Shown here piece after piece: positions 1 through 5,226 of a stretch of DNA of 8,689 nt (positions are counted from its first letter, which is position 1; the number at the start of each line of letters is the position of its first letter). The translations under genes and the position numbers were made by a program. The stretch is from the NCBI GenBank assembly GCA_031265635.1, contig JAISCK010000069.1:1-8689 (forward strand), in the 5' to 3' direction. This DNA comes from Spirochaetaceae bacterium (GTDB taxonomy: Bacteria > Spirochaetota > Spirochaetia > Treponematales > Breznakiellaceae). The notes under the pieces are model-generated. The model searched no databases, had not been told where the DNA came from, and saw only the letters and a program-made list of their open reading frames with translations.

Positions 1-95
1 CCGGAACCGAAAAGGAAAGCCTCATGAAAGCCCTTGACGCCCTCAAAGCCGACCAGCTTGTCGCCGAGAAGGAGGGCCTTTACAGCATACCCTGA
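1..95 (+). CDS. C-terminal end of an unidentified protein, possibly winged-helix
   Basis: Only the last 30 codons are in the window. They are read in the frame that starts at base 3 and end at a TGA at 93-95. The peptide contains ESLMKALDALKADQLVAEKE followed by GLYSIP. A short helix, the phrase 'LKADQLV' and a small beta-like end resemble the recognition helix and wing of a winged-helix domain, but 30 residues are too few to name a family. Wobble positions are rich in C and G, like the rest of the window, which supports the frame. The gene converges on the toxin-antitoxin pair with a 32-bp gap that shows no clear terminator. Confidence 0.6.
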   Translation, partial: GTEKESLMKALDALKADQLVAEKEGLYSIP

Positions 96-127
96 GGGTC
101 TATGGGGGGCAGGCTTCCGGGTACGCT

Positions 128-418
128 TTATATGGCTTTTGGAATGAGCGTTATCTTGTATCCGAGGGAATCGGCAACTTTTGCGACGGTCTCAAAGGCG
201 GGATGTCCGTCTGCGGAAAGAGACTGATAGAGCGTGGTTCTGGAGACACCGGCCGCCCTGGCGGCACTCGTCATGGCCTTCCGCGCTCTGGCAATATCCG
301 CAAGGGCAATAGGAAGGAAGGTAAAATCTTTTTCTTCAAGTACTACGTTAAGATATTCCTCAATATCTTTTTCGGTTTTCAGGTAGTTAATAATTTCAAA
401 TTTTTTCGTTTTAAGCAT
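128..418 (-). CDS. higA: HigA-type antitoxin (putative addiction module antidote, HTH)
   Basis: This 96-residue protein matches the small antidote family paired with HI1419-like toxins. An N-terminal segment contains 'EEYLNVVLEEKD' and 'LPIALADIARARKAM'. A helix-turn-helix follows at about residues 50-90, with 'AARAAGVSRTTLYQSLS' and 'FETVAKVADSLGYKI'. By family knowledge it should neutralise the toxin encoded just upstream and bind the shared operator to repress the pair. The toxin's TAA (421-419) directly abuts this ATG (418-416). An AAGGAG at 430-425 inside the toxin's 3' end lies 6 nt upstream, so translation is coupled. Codons are more A+T-rich than in the surface genes to the right, which fits acquisition by transfer. 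Confidence 0.88.
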   Translation of the reverse strand: MLKTKKFEIINYLKTEKDIEEYLNVVLEEKDFTFLPIALADIARARKAMTSAARAAGVSRTTLYQSLSADGHPAFETVAKVADSLGYKITLIPKAI

Positions 419-709
419 TTATAGCTCCTTTGCCATTTTTCTGGCATTTTTAATGTCTTGTTTTTGCGTAGACTTATCGCCGCCGCAAAGAAGTATGATA
501 ATTCTTGTACCCTTGTTAATGAAGTACAATCTAAAGCCTGAACCAAAGCGAATCTTTGCTTCAAAAAGGCCGCCTTCAAGTGACCGGGTTTCGCCAAGTG
601 AACCAAGAGACATAGATCTGATACGTTTGATAATTACCTTCTGGGTTTTGCCGTCTTGGATGCTTTCAAGCCAATTGTCAAATTCCCCAGTAGTTTCAAT
701 ATCGTACAT
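419..709 (-). CDS. higB: HigB/RelE-type toxin (HI1419-like mRNA interferase)
   Basis: This 96-residue protein has the signature of the phage-derived Gp49-like/HigB branch of the RelE superfamily. It begins 'MYDIETTGEFDNWLESIQDG', has basic 'KVIIKRIRSM' in the middle, and ends with the family pattern 'LLCGGDKSTQKQDIKNARK'. Members of this superfamily usually cleave mRNA on the ribosome; that activity is inferred here. Length and N-terminus match the family, so the ATG at 709-707 is well supported although no Shine-Dalgarno precedes it. The gene is first in a two-gene operon with its antitoxin, the usual HigBA order. The promoter lies so close that the mRNA may be leaderless. Confidence 0.88.
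   Translation of the reverse strand: MYDIETTGEFDNWLESIQDGKTQKVIIKRIRSMSLGSLGETRSLEGGLFEAKIRFGSGFRLYFINKGTRIIILLCGGDKSTQKQDIKNARKMAKEL
425..430 (-). promoter_or_regulatory. Ribosome binding site of the antitoxin gene
   Basis: AAGGAG (read leftward from 430) lies within the last codons of the toxin gene, 6 nt before the antitoxin ATG. The toxin itself lacks such a site. This would favour antitoxin over toxin synthesis from the shared mRNA. Confidence 0.75.
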
Positions 710-715
710 GATAGA

Positions 716-744
716 ATTGTATTATATATAAGACAAAAGGTCAA
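716..744 (-). promoter_or_regulatory. Promoter of the toxin-antitoxin operon
   Basis: Reading leftward, TTGACC (744-739) is separated by exactly 17 nt from TACAAT (721-716). The predicted start of transcription, about 7 nt after the -10 box, falls at or next to the toxin ATG (709). A second possible -10, TATAAT at 726-721, would give a leader of only a few nt and has a poor -35 at proper spacing. Either way there is no room for a ribosome binding site. Confidence 0.6.
717..736. promoter_or_regulatory. Near-perfect 20-bp palindrome, likely antitoxin operator
   Basis: The sequence reads TTGT-A-TTATATATAA-G-ACAA. Nine of ten arm positions pair, and only bases 721 and 732 do not. It covers most of the -10 box and the spacer of the toxin-antitoxin promoter. 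That is where HigA-type antitoxins usually bind to repress their own operon. The palindrome is seen directly; its role as operator is inferred. Confidence 0.55.
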
Positions 745-791
745 GGAGCTTTTTATATTTTTTCAAAACGAATTAGGTGGCCCTCGGCAAT

Positions 792-821
792 TCCTAACAC
801 AAAAAATAAAATACGTTAGGA
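792..821. repeat. Inverted repeat with A+T-rich loop
   Basis: TCCTAAC (792-798) pairs with GTTAGGA (815-821) across a 16-nt loop that is almost entirely A on the plus strand. It lies between the toxin promoter and the tRNA, in a stretch with no gene. No T-run follows on either strand, so it is not a standard terminator. It could be a protein-binding site; the function is unknown. Confidence 0.35.
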
Positions 822-840
822 GGAAGGTTGAACCGAAAGC

Positions 841-927
841 TTCCCTCCGGGCCGTCTCCGCGCCGCCGGCCTTTGTCAAGGCTGCGCCTTGGCGCAAGTT
901 TGGGGGCGCTTCGCTTCGACTCCCAAA
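841..927. repeat. G+C-rich block of overlapping small palindromes
   Basis: This block contains GCCTT-TGTC-AAGGC (869-882), AAGGC-TGC-GCCTT (878-890), TGCGCC-TT-GGCGCA (883-896), CTTG-GCG-CAAG (888-898) and TTTGGG...CCCAAA (899-904 with 922-927). These share arms, so only some could form at once. No convincing ORF covers it. It may be an intergenic repeat found elsewhere in the genome, or structured RNA downstream of the tRNA. With only one copy in this window, neither can be shown. Confidence 0.4.
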
Positions 928-968
928 TTGTTTGGTATTAGTATTTTCAGCGGCTGATGGGAGTCGAA
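915..968. repeat. Ten-bp inverted repeat linking the tRNA T arm and its 3' flank
   Basis: TTCGACTCCC at 915-924 is the exact reverse complement of GGGAGTCGAA at 959-968, which is the T-arm region of tRNA-Gly. In the leftward transcript the 3' trailer could pair with the T arm of the precursor, competing with the mature fold. Confidence 0.45.
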
Positions 969-1020
969 CCCACGTCTCCAGCTTGGAAGGCTGGGGTAAT
1001 AGCCGTTATACGACAGCCGC
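949..1020 (-). tRNA. tRNA-Gly (anticodon TCC)
   Basis: Reading leftward from 1020, the acceptor arm GCGGCTG pairs perfectly with CAGCCGC (956-950), followed by discriminator T at 949, as usual for bacterial tRNA-Gly. The anticodon stem CCAGC/GCTGG encloses the loop CTTCCAA, with anticodon TCC at 987-985, which reads GGA and wobble GGN codons. The T arm has TGGG-TTCGACT-CCCA. No CCA is encoded: the next bases are GAA, so the end must be added by nucleotidyltransferase. A consensus-like promoter lies just upstream. Confidence 0.95.
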
Positions 1021-1029
1021 GTTGATAGT

Positions 1030-1058
1030 ATAATAACGGAAGAACGCGGCAATGTCAA
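1030..1058 (-). promoter_or_regulatory. Promoter of the tRNA-Gly gene
   Basis: Reading leftward, TTGACA (1058-1053), a perfect -35 consensus, is followed after 17 nt by TATTAT (1035-1030). The predicted start is about 3 nt before the mature tRNA 5' end at 1020. This is the strongest sigma-70-type promoter in the window. Confidence 0.8.
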
Positions 1059-1117
1059 GGCATCGCTTTGGCGGCCATTTGCCGCACGGGCCTTCGCCGC
1101 CGCCTCCCGGTCAGGGC

Positions 1118-1894
1118 CTAAGCGCGCAGGCCCTCCGCCAGCCAGTCTATGATAACGGCAAGGCGCTTTTCAATGGCGGAGGGTATGTGTATTTTTGACG
1201 CGATAAAATCGGACACATTCGCGGCGGCGATGCTGTAAACCAGAAAGCCGTCCGTGAGGGGTTCAATATAGAGCTGGGCTATGAACCGGTCTTCCCGTAT
1301 GACCGGAATGAAGCCGTATGACAGGGACCGGAAATTGGAAAGGCTGTAGAGCAGCCCTCTCCGGTCCGTATTTATTTCGGCCTGATAATAGGAATTGCCA
1401 AAATTGACATCCTTGAGCCTGAGGTACACGGTTTCGGAATTGGGGATAACGGCGGCGTCCGGGGGGTCGCTCAGAGGCTGGGTTCTTGACGAACTGATTA
1501 TCCTGATGCGGGTCGCGTCTTCAAAGAGGGGGATATTCTGGTTCCGGGTCGCCGAATGGTACAGCCTTCCCTTGAGACGGCTTACCCTGCCCAGGGCGTT
1601 GTACACATGGAGCAGGCTGAGCGAAGGGCGGCTGTAGGGAATCACCATCAGGGATTCAACCACGACAGAAGGATTCCGCCTCATGACAGGCTCCGCTATA
1701 TTGAGCCCGGCCAGGGGGGGGAGGAGTTTCAGAGACGGGCTGTCCTGGGAGACAAGAAGTCCTTCCTCCGAATACACCCTGGCCCTGTCTTCTTCGCTCA
1801 GTCCGGGATAAAGACTTTCAAAAGAACGGGACTGGGGAAAGGCGGCAAAAACCGCGAAAAAGAACATAACTACAGGGAACAGAATATGCCGCAT
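1118..1894 (-). CDS. Secreted protein of unknown function
   Basis: This 258-residue protein starts 'MRHILFPVVMFFFAVFAAFP', a Sec signal peptide with probable cleavage near AAFPQS. No lipobox cysteine is seen, so it is likely periplasmic or soluble secreted. The mature part has no motif I can assign. It is mixed alpha/beta, with an N-terminal 'FESLYPGLSEEDRARVYSEE', and may belong to an uncharacterised spirochaetal family. ATG at 1894-1892 is preferred over the TTG one codon earlier because AAGGAG (1907-1902) lies 7 nt from the ATG. The ATG overlaps the upstream gene's TGA by one base (TGATG), so it is translationally coupled to the WbaP-like transferase and probably works in the same envelope pathway. 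A run of eight C (coding strand) occurs at 1721-1714. Confidence 0.8.
   Translation of the reverse strand: MRHILFPVVMFFFAVFAAFPQSRSFESLYPGLSEEDRARVYSEEGLLVSQDSPSLKLLPPLAGLNIAEPVMRRNPSVVVESLMVIPYSRPSLSLLHVYNALGRVSRLKGRLYHSATRNQNIPLFEDATRIRIISSSRTQPLSDPPDAAVIPNSETVYLRLKDVNFGNSYYQAEINTDRRGLLYSLSNFRSLSYGFIPVIREDRFIAQLYIEPLTDGFLVYSIAAANVSDFIASKIHIPSAIEKRLAVIIDWLAEGLRA
1714..1721. repeat. Homopolymer tract G8 (C8 on the coding strand)
   Basis: Eight consecutive G on the plus strand encode part of 'LLPPLAG' in the secreted protein. It is the longest homopolymer noticed in the window. Its length is at the lower edge of tracts known to slip in phase-variable bacterial genes. Confidence 0.4.
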
Positions 1895-3345
1895 CAATAG
1901 GCTCCTTTGCCTTTAAGAACCACGCCTATGGTTTTATAAAAAATCCAGAGGTCAAGCCATACGGACCAGCTCTGCAGATAGTAGGTATCATAAAAAACCC
2001 GCTCTCCGTAGTCGGTATCCGAGCGCCCCGATACCTGCCAGAGTCCTGTCAGGCCGGGCTTGACGGAAAAAATACGGGGGAAATCTTCTCCGTATTTTTT
2101 CACTTCATCATCAACTATGGGCCGGGGACCGACCAGGCTCATTTCGCCTTTCAGTATGTTTATAAGCTGGGGAAACTCGTCAAAACTGGTACGGCGCAGC
2201 AGCCTCCCTATAGACGTGATACGGGGATCGTCTTTGAGTTTGTGGTTGGCTTCCCATTCATTGTATTTTTCAGGATCGGAATCAAGAAGGGCCTTGAGTC
2301 TCTTGTCGGCGTCAACAACCATGGAACGGAATTTATAGGCCCTAAAGCGGCGGCCGTTCATGCCGATCCGTGTATGGCCGTACAGTACAGGCCCCGGAGA
2401 CCCCAGCTTTACCATGAGGGCTATGACCAGCAGCGCGGGAAGAATGATGATGCCGCCCAGAACGGTAATCAAAATATCCATAAAACGCTTGATGCCGAGG
2501 TTCCAGAACATTTTGAGTTTGTGGCTGGTGGCAAGGCCGAGTATGCCGTCAAAATCCCGTACCGTAACCCAAATATCGGCAATATTATAAAAATCGGGAA
2601 TGAGCACGCTGTACCTGAACGCGGCCACCGATGTTTTTATCAGTTTGATGATTTTTTTCTGGTTTATTTCGGGCATGGCGACTATGGCCATTTTGATATT
2701 GTACCGGCTGACGATTTCGGGCCCCAGGGTAATGTCGTGAATCACCGGAATTCCGTGATAGTCGCCGGGGCCGTCTTCATCATCATCAAGAATGAGTATG
2801 GGCGTATAGCCAGCGGCCTGTTTTTTGATAAGGCGGTCAACCAGGGTGTGGCTGGTGTTTCCGTTGCCGTATATAACGGCCGGTATGCCCCCAAGCCTCG
2901 TTTTGTCGAGCAGTATGCGCATATTGGAACGGCAGAAGAGGAGTATGAAAACGGAGACAAAAAAGCTGATGATAAAGGCCACCGATATGGCGTCAAATTC
3001 CCTATCTTCAATATAGCGGGAAAGGATAATCCCGCCGTGGGCAAAGGAGGAACCGACCGAAAAACGGCGCAGTTCTTCCGCCGGGGCCATGGCTACGCCG
3101 GGATAGAGAAAGGTTACATAAAAAATGAGTATGAATACGGGAAGATAGGGCCAGTAGGTAACAAAGGATCTGAAATTGATGAGGCTCATATCGTAGAGAT
3201 TCACAAAAAAGAATCCCGCGCCAAATGAAAGCATGACGCCGATAAGATCCGAAATCATCATGGCGGTTGAGGTCAGCGCCGAACTGGTCCTTCCGCGCCG
3301 GGTATAGTACCACAGGTCGAATTCATCAAGGGTCATAGATAACAC
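1894..3345 (-). CDS. WbaP-type polyprenyl-phosphate sugar-1-phosphate transferase
   Basis: This 483-residue enzyme transfers a sugar-1-phosphate from a UDP-sugar to undecaprenyl phosphate at the inner membrane, the first step of many O-antigen and capsule pathways. The N-terminal half has membrane segments (about 24-50, 62-82, 119-139) and a Rossmann-like region ('AVIYGNGN', about 156-163), as in long WbaP proteins. The catalytic domain starts at 'KRFMDI' (286-291). It includes 'GPVLYGHTRIG', 'YKFRSM', the catalytic Asp-Glu in 'RRTSFDEFPQLINILKGEMS' (D389-E390), 'LVGPRP' and 'KPGLTGLWQVSGRS', and ends 'KGKGAY'. The sugar specificity cannot be read. The start is either GTG at 3345 (weak TTAGGG upstream) or ATG at 3336. 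The gene follows the CDP-alcohol transferase gene after 29 bp and overlaps the next gene by one base. Confidence 0.9.
   Translation of the reverse strand: MLSMTLDEFDLWYYTRRGRTSSALTSTAMMISDLIGVMLSFGAGFFFVNLYDMSLINFRSFVTYWPYLPVFILIFYVTFLYPGVAMAPAEELRRFSVGSSFAHGGIILSRYIEDREFDAISVAFIISFFVSVFILLFCRSNMRILLDKTRLGGIPAVIYGNGNTSHTLVDRLIKKQAAGYTPILILDDDEDGPGDYHGIPVIHDITLGPEIVSRYNIKMAIVAMPEINQKKIIKLIKTSVAAFRYSVLIPDFYNIADIWVTVRDFDGILGLATSHKLKMFWNLGIKRFMDILITVLGGIIILPALLVIALMVKLGSPGPVLYGHTRIGMNGRRFRAYKFRSMVVDADKRLKALLDSDPEKYNEWEANHKLKDDPRITSIGRLLRRTSFDEFPQLINILKGEMSLVGPRPIVDDEVKKYGEDFPRIFSVKPGLTGLWQVSGRSDTDYGERVFYDTYYLQSWSVWLDLWIFYKTIGVVLKGKGAY
1902..1907 (-). promoter_or_regulatory. Ribosome binding site of the secreted-protein gene
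   Basis: AAGGAG (read leftward from 1907) sits inside the 3' end of the WbaP-like gene. It lies 7 nt from the ATG at 1894 and only 4 nt from the alternative TTG at 1897, which decides the start in favour of ATG. Confidence 0.7.
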
Positions 3346-3374
3346 ATTACCCTAACCAGCGAGGAAAAACAAGG

Positions 3375-4085
3375 TTACGAATTGCGCGGTATACCGGCTT
3401 TTTTCCCGCTTTTTCCCGCTTTGCGGGCCAGCTTGACCAGGGTTACCAGGCAGCCGCCGCCGTAAAAGGCCAGGTTAAACCACAGTATGACGGCCATGCC
3501 GCCGAAAATATGGCAGACTATGAGGGCCGGCATCATGAAGCCGGTGATGCCGGCATTCTCCGCCAGTTTCCGTTCAAAAGAGACCGAATCGTGGGCCTTT
3601 CCGCCTTCAATGTTCTTGTATATTTGGTAGGCTGTCCGGGTAAGGAGATTGGCCGACGAGGTGAGGCCCGCGACAAGCAAAAAGGGCCACCAGAGCGTCC
3701 TCCGGTAGAGATAGACCCCCGTAGCGAAAAATACGGCTGTATAGGCCACAAACCCCATTACCGCGTCCGCCCAGCCGCCCCAGGGACCCGCTGTCTTTGT
3801 TACGCGGGCAATATTGCCGTCAACGCAGTCCATAACCGAAAAAAGGTTGAGGGCCAGAACCCCCCAGAGCGGAAGCGTAAAACCGTCAAGCGAAAAAAGT
3901 ACGCCCCCGCCTATACTGAACAGGGCCGAAATATACGAAACCGCGTTGGCGCTGAGGGAAAGCCTCAGGGCAAGGGCGCTTGGCGGCAGGGACAGGGGGC
4001 GGAGTACCCACCTGGTCCACAGGCCGTCCTGCTTCTTTTTTTCGGCCGGAATGGAATCCCATATTTCGCGCATAGAGTATGGCAT
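3375..4085 (-). CDS. CDP-alcohol phosphatidyltransferase-like membrane protein with altered motif
   Basis: This 236-residue, multi-helix membrane protein carries the family signature D-x2-D-G-x2-A-R-x8-G-x3-D-x3-D at residues 86-111, except that the last Asp is Gly. It reads D86, D89, G90, A93, R94, G103, D107, G111 (codon GGG at 3755-3753). In studied members the last Asp acts as the general base that activates the acceptor alcohol. This protein may therefore use another base, act on an unusual acceptor, or be inactive. The N-terminus is cytoplasmic and charged ('PAEKKKQDG'), and the C-terminus is very basic ('LARKAGKSGKKAG'). ATG 4085 is chosen over the TTG one codon before because AAGGAG (4097-4092) is 6 nt away. 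It is the first gene of the leftward operon. Substrate and product are unknown. Confidence 0.82.
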   Translation of the reverse strand: MPYSMREIWDSIPAEKKKQDGLWTRWVLRPLSLPPSALALRLSLSANAVSYISALFSIGGGVLFSLDGFTLPLWGVLALNLFSVMDCVDGNIARVTKTAGPWGGWADAVMGFVAYTAVFFATGVYLYRRTLWWPFLLVAGLTSSANLLTRTAYQIYKNIEGGKAHDSVSFERKLAENAGITGFMMPALIVCHIFGGMAVILWFNLAFYGGGCLVTLVKLARKAGKSGKKAGIPRNS

Positions 4086-4091
4086 CAAGAG

Positions 4092-4097
4092 CTCCTT
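4092..4097 (-). promoter_or_regulatory. Ribosome binding site of the CDP-alcohol transferase gene
   Basis: AAGGAG (read leftward from 4097) is 6 nt from the ATG at 4085 and only 3 nt from the alternative TTG at 4088, so it fixes the start at ATG. I found no convincing sigma-70 promoter for this leftward operon in the 90 bp upstream. Confidence 0.7.
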
Positions 4098-4101
4098 GCG
4101 A

Positions 4102-4131
4102 TTGACAGGGGTCTCCCTGTTTCTCTATTAT
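4102..4131 (+). promoter_or_regulatory. Promoter of the glycosyltransferase-fusion operon
   Basis: TTGACA (4102-4107) and TATTAT (4126-4131) are separated by 18 nt. The expected start of transcription, 7 nt after the -10 box, falls on the G of the GTG start codon at 4138. No Shine-Dalgarno is present before that codon, so a leaderless mRNA is predicted. Confidence 0.65.
4105..4120. promoter_or_regulatory. Palindrome ACAGGG-N4-CCCTGT in the divergent promoter region
   Basis: A perfect 6-bp inverted repeat with a 4-nt centre lies almost wholly in the spacer between the -35 and -10 boxes of the rightward promoter. It is also 20 bp upstream of the leftward operon's start codon. This is a good position for a repressor that controls both directions, or for a hairpin in the leftward leader. 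Neither is shown. Confidence 0.45.
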
Positions 4132-4137
4132 GAATTT

Positions 4138-5226
4138 GTGAAAATAATTCACGTGCTTGAACCCTTCGCGTCTGGGGTTACTACAGCGGTAATCAGTATA
4201 ACCAAAGAGCTGGGGGATTTCCAGCACAGCGTGGTACACGGTTCAAGAATGTGGGTGGATACCCTTGATAATGTAAAGGGGAAATTCCCCCCCGGCGTGG
4301 TTTTTATCCCCTGGAAATACGCGGGAAGGGAAATCAGCCCGGTAAACGACCTTAGAGCCCTCTTTTCCCTTATTTCCATATTGAAACGCGAGGCCGGGGA
4401 GGGCACGGTCATTCACCTTCATTCTTCAAAGGCCGGTTTTCTGGGCCGTATAGCGGCCTTTGTCCTGGGGAAAAAAGAAGTCATATATACGCCCCACGGG
4501 GCTTCGTTTATCCGTACCGACGTGGGCCCCTTAAAGCGCTCGTTTTTCAAGTTTCTTGAAAAGGCGGGCGGGGTCTTCGGGGGGAACGTAGTCGGCTGCG
4601 GGAAAAGCGAGGCCGAACTTTACCGGAACCTCGGCATCGGCAAAGAAGCGGTCTGGGTCTATAACGGCGTAAGCCCATCGGAGCTGAAAAAAGCCCCCGG
4701 CGCCGGCCTCGTTGTCTTTACCGGCATAGCCAGCCGGCAAAAAGACCCCGCGTTCTTTAACGCCATAGCCGGGGCTTTTCCCGGCGCGGATTTTTTCTGG
4801 ATAGGCGACGGCCCCTTGCGGAAAGAACTCAGCGCTTCCAATATTACCTGCACAGGCTGGGTAAACAGGCCCGTCATGGAGGACTACCTTTCCCGGACCC
4901 TGGTTTATCTTTCAAGTTCCGCCTGGGAAGGGCTTCCCTTCGGGGTGCTTGAAGCCATGGACGCTTCCTGCGCGCTGCTGCTCCGCGATGTGCCGGGAAA
5001 CCGGGACCTCGTTGTTTCAGGCGAAAACGGGTATGTATACGGCTCTGCCGGAGAGGGCGGGGAACTGCTTGCGGCGATGCTCGCGGACAGGGAAAAAACC
5101 CTGGCCATGGGCAGAAAAAGCAGGGCCCTGGCGGAATCAAAATATTCGGTAGAAGCTATGGGAAAAAACTACAGAAAAATATATACTTCATTATTGGAAA
5201 CAGGAAAAATAGATGCCCCTTATTGA
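4138..5226 (+). CDS. Family 4 glycosyltransferase
   Basis: This 362-residue, GT-B-fold retaining glycosyltransferase should transfer a sugar from a nucleotide sugar to a glycan acceptor, most likely lipid-linked, on the cytoplasmic side. The N-terminus 'KIIHVLEPFASGVTTAV' is the glycine-containing first loop. 'VIHLHSSKAGFLGRIAA' (91-107) and 'YTPHG' (117-121) follow. The donor domain has 'VVFTGIASRQKDP', 'FWIGDGPLRKEL' and the E-x7-E motif in 'EGLPFGVLEAMD' (E264, E272). Sugar and linkage are not readable. GTG 4138 is chosen because it starts the conserved first strand; the frame is open further upstream, but that region is promoter and the opposite gene. The 3' end overlaps the next gene by 14 nt. 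Seven C occur at 4287-4293. Confidence 0.9.
   Translation: MKIIHVLEPFASGVTTAVISITKELGDFQHSVVHGSRMWVDTLDNVKGKFPPGVVFIPWKYAGREISPVNDLRALFSLISILKREAGEGTVIHLHSSKAGFLGRIAAFVLGKKEVIYTPHGASFIRTDVGPLKRSFFKFLEKAGGVFGGNVVGCGKSEAELYRNLGIGKEAVWVYNGVSPSELKKAPGAGLVVFTGIASRQKDPAFFNAIAGAFPGADFFWIGDGPLRKELSASNITCTGWVNRPVMEDYLSRTLVYLSSSAWEGLPFGVLEAMDASCALLLRDVPGNRDLVVSGENGYVYGSAGEGGELLAAMLADREKTLAMGRKSRALAESKYSVEAMGKNYRKIYTSLLETGKIDAPY

Noticed and set aside
818..940. AGGAGG followed by a TTG-started ORF of about 37 codons
   Set aside because: The spacing is only 4 nt, the product is Arg/Pro/Leu-rich without a fold, and the frame runs through the palindromic block.
656..1033. Plus-strand open frame of 125 codons across the tRNA
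   Set aside because: It runs antisense through the toxin start, the intergenic repeats and the tRNA gene; no coding signal.
1071..1085. GCGGC-N5-GCCGC hairpin as terminator of the leftward envelope operon
   Set aside because: The stem is only 5 bp and no T-run follows in the direction of transcription.
2242..3228. Long plus-strand open frame of 328 codons opposite the WbaP-like gene
   Set aside because: It is a composition shadow of a gene with clear WbaP motifs in the other strand, and its product shows no domain or membrane logic.
3814..4137. N-terminal extension of the glycosyltransferase to residue 470
   Set aside because: The extra residues lie opposite the CDP-alcohol transferase gene and across a good promoter; homology to the GT4 fold starts at the GTG at 4138.
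4130..4141. Tiny upstream ORF ATG-AAT-TTG-TGA whose stop overlaps the GTG start
   Set aside because: It has no ribosome binding site and lies upstream of the predicted transcript start.
4086..4180. Sigma-70 promoter for the leftward operon (CATAAT at 4133-4128)
   Set aside because: No acceptable -35 hexamer is found 16-18 nt upstream of it.
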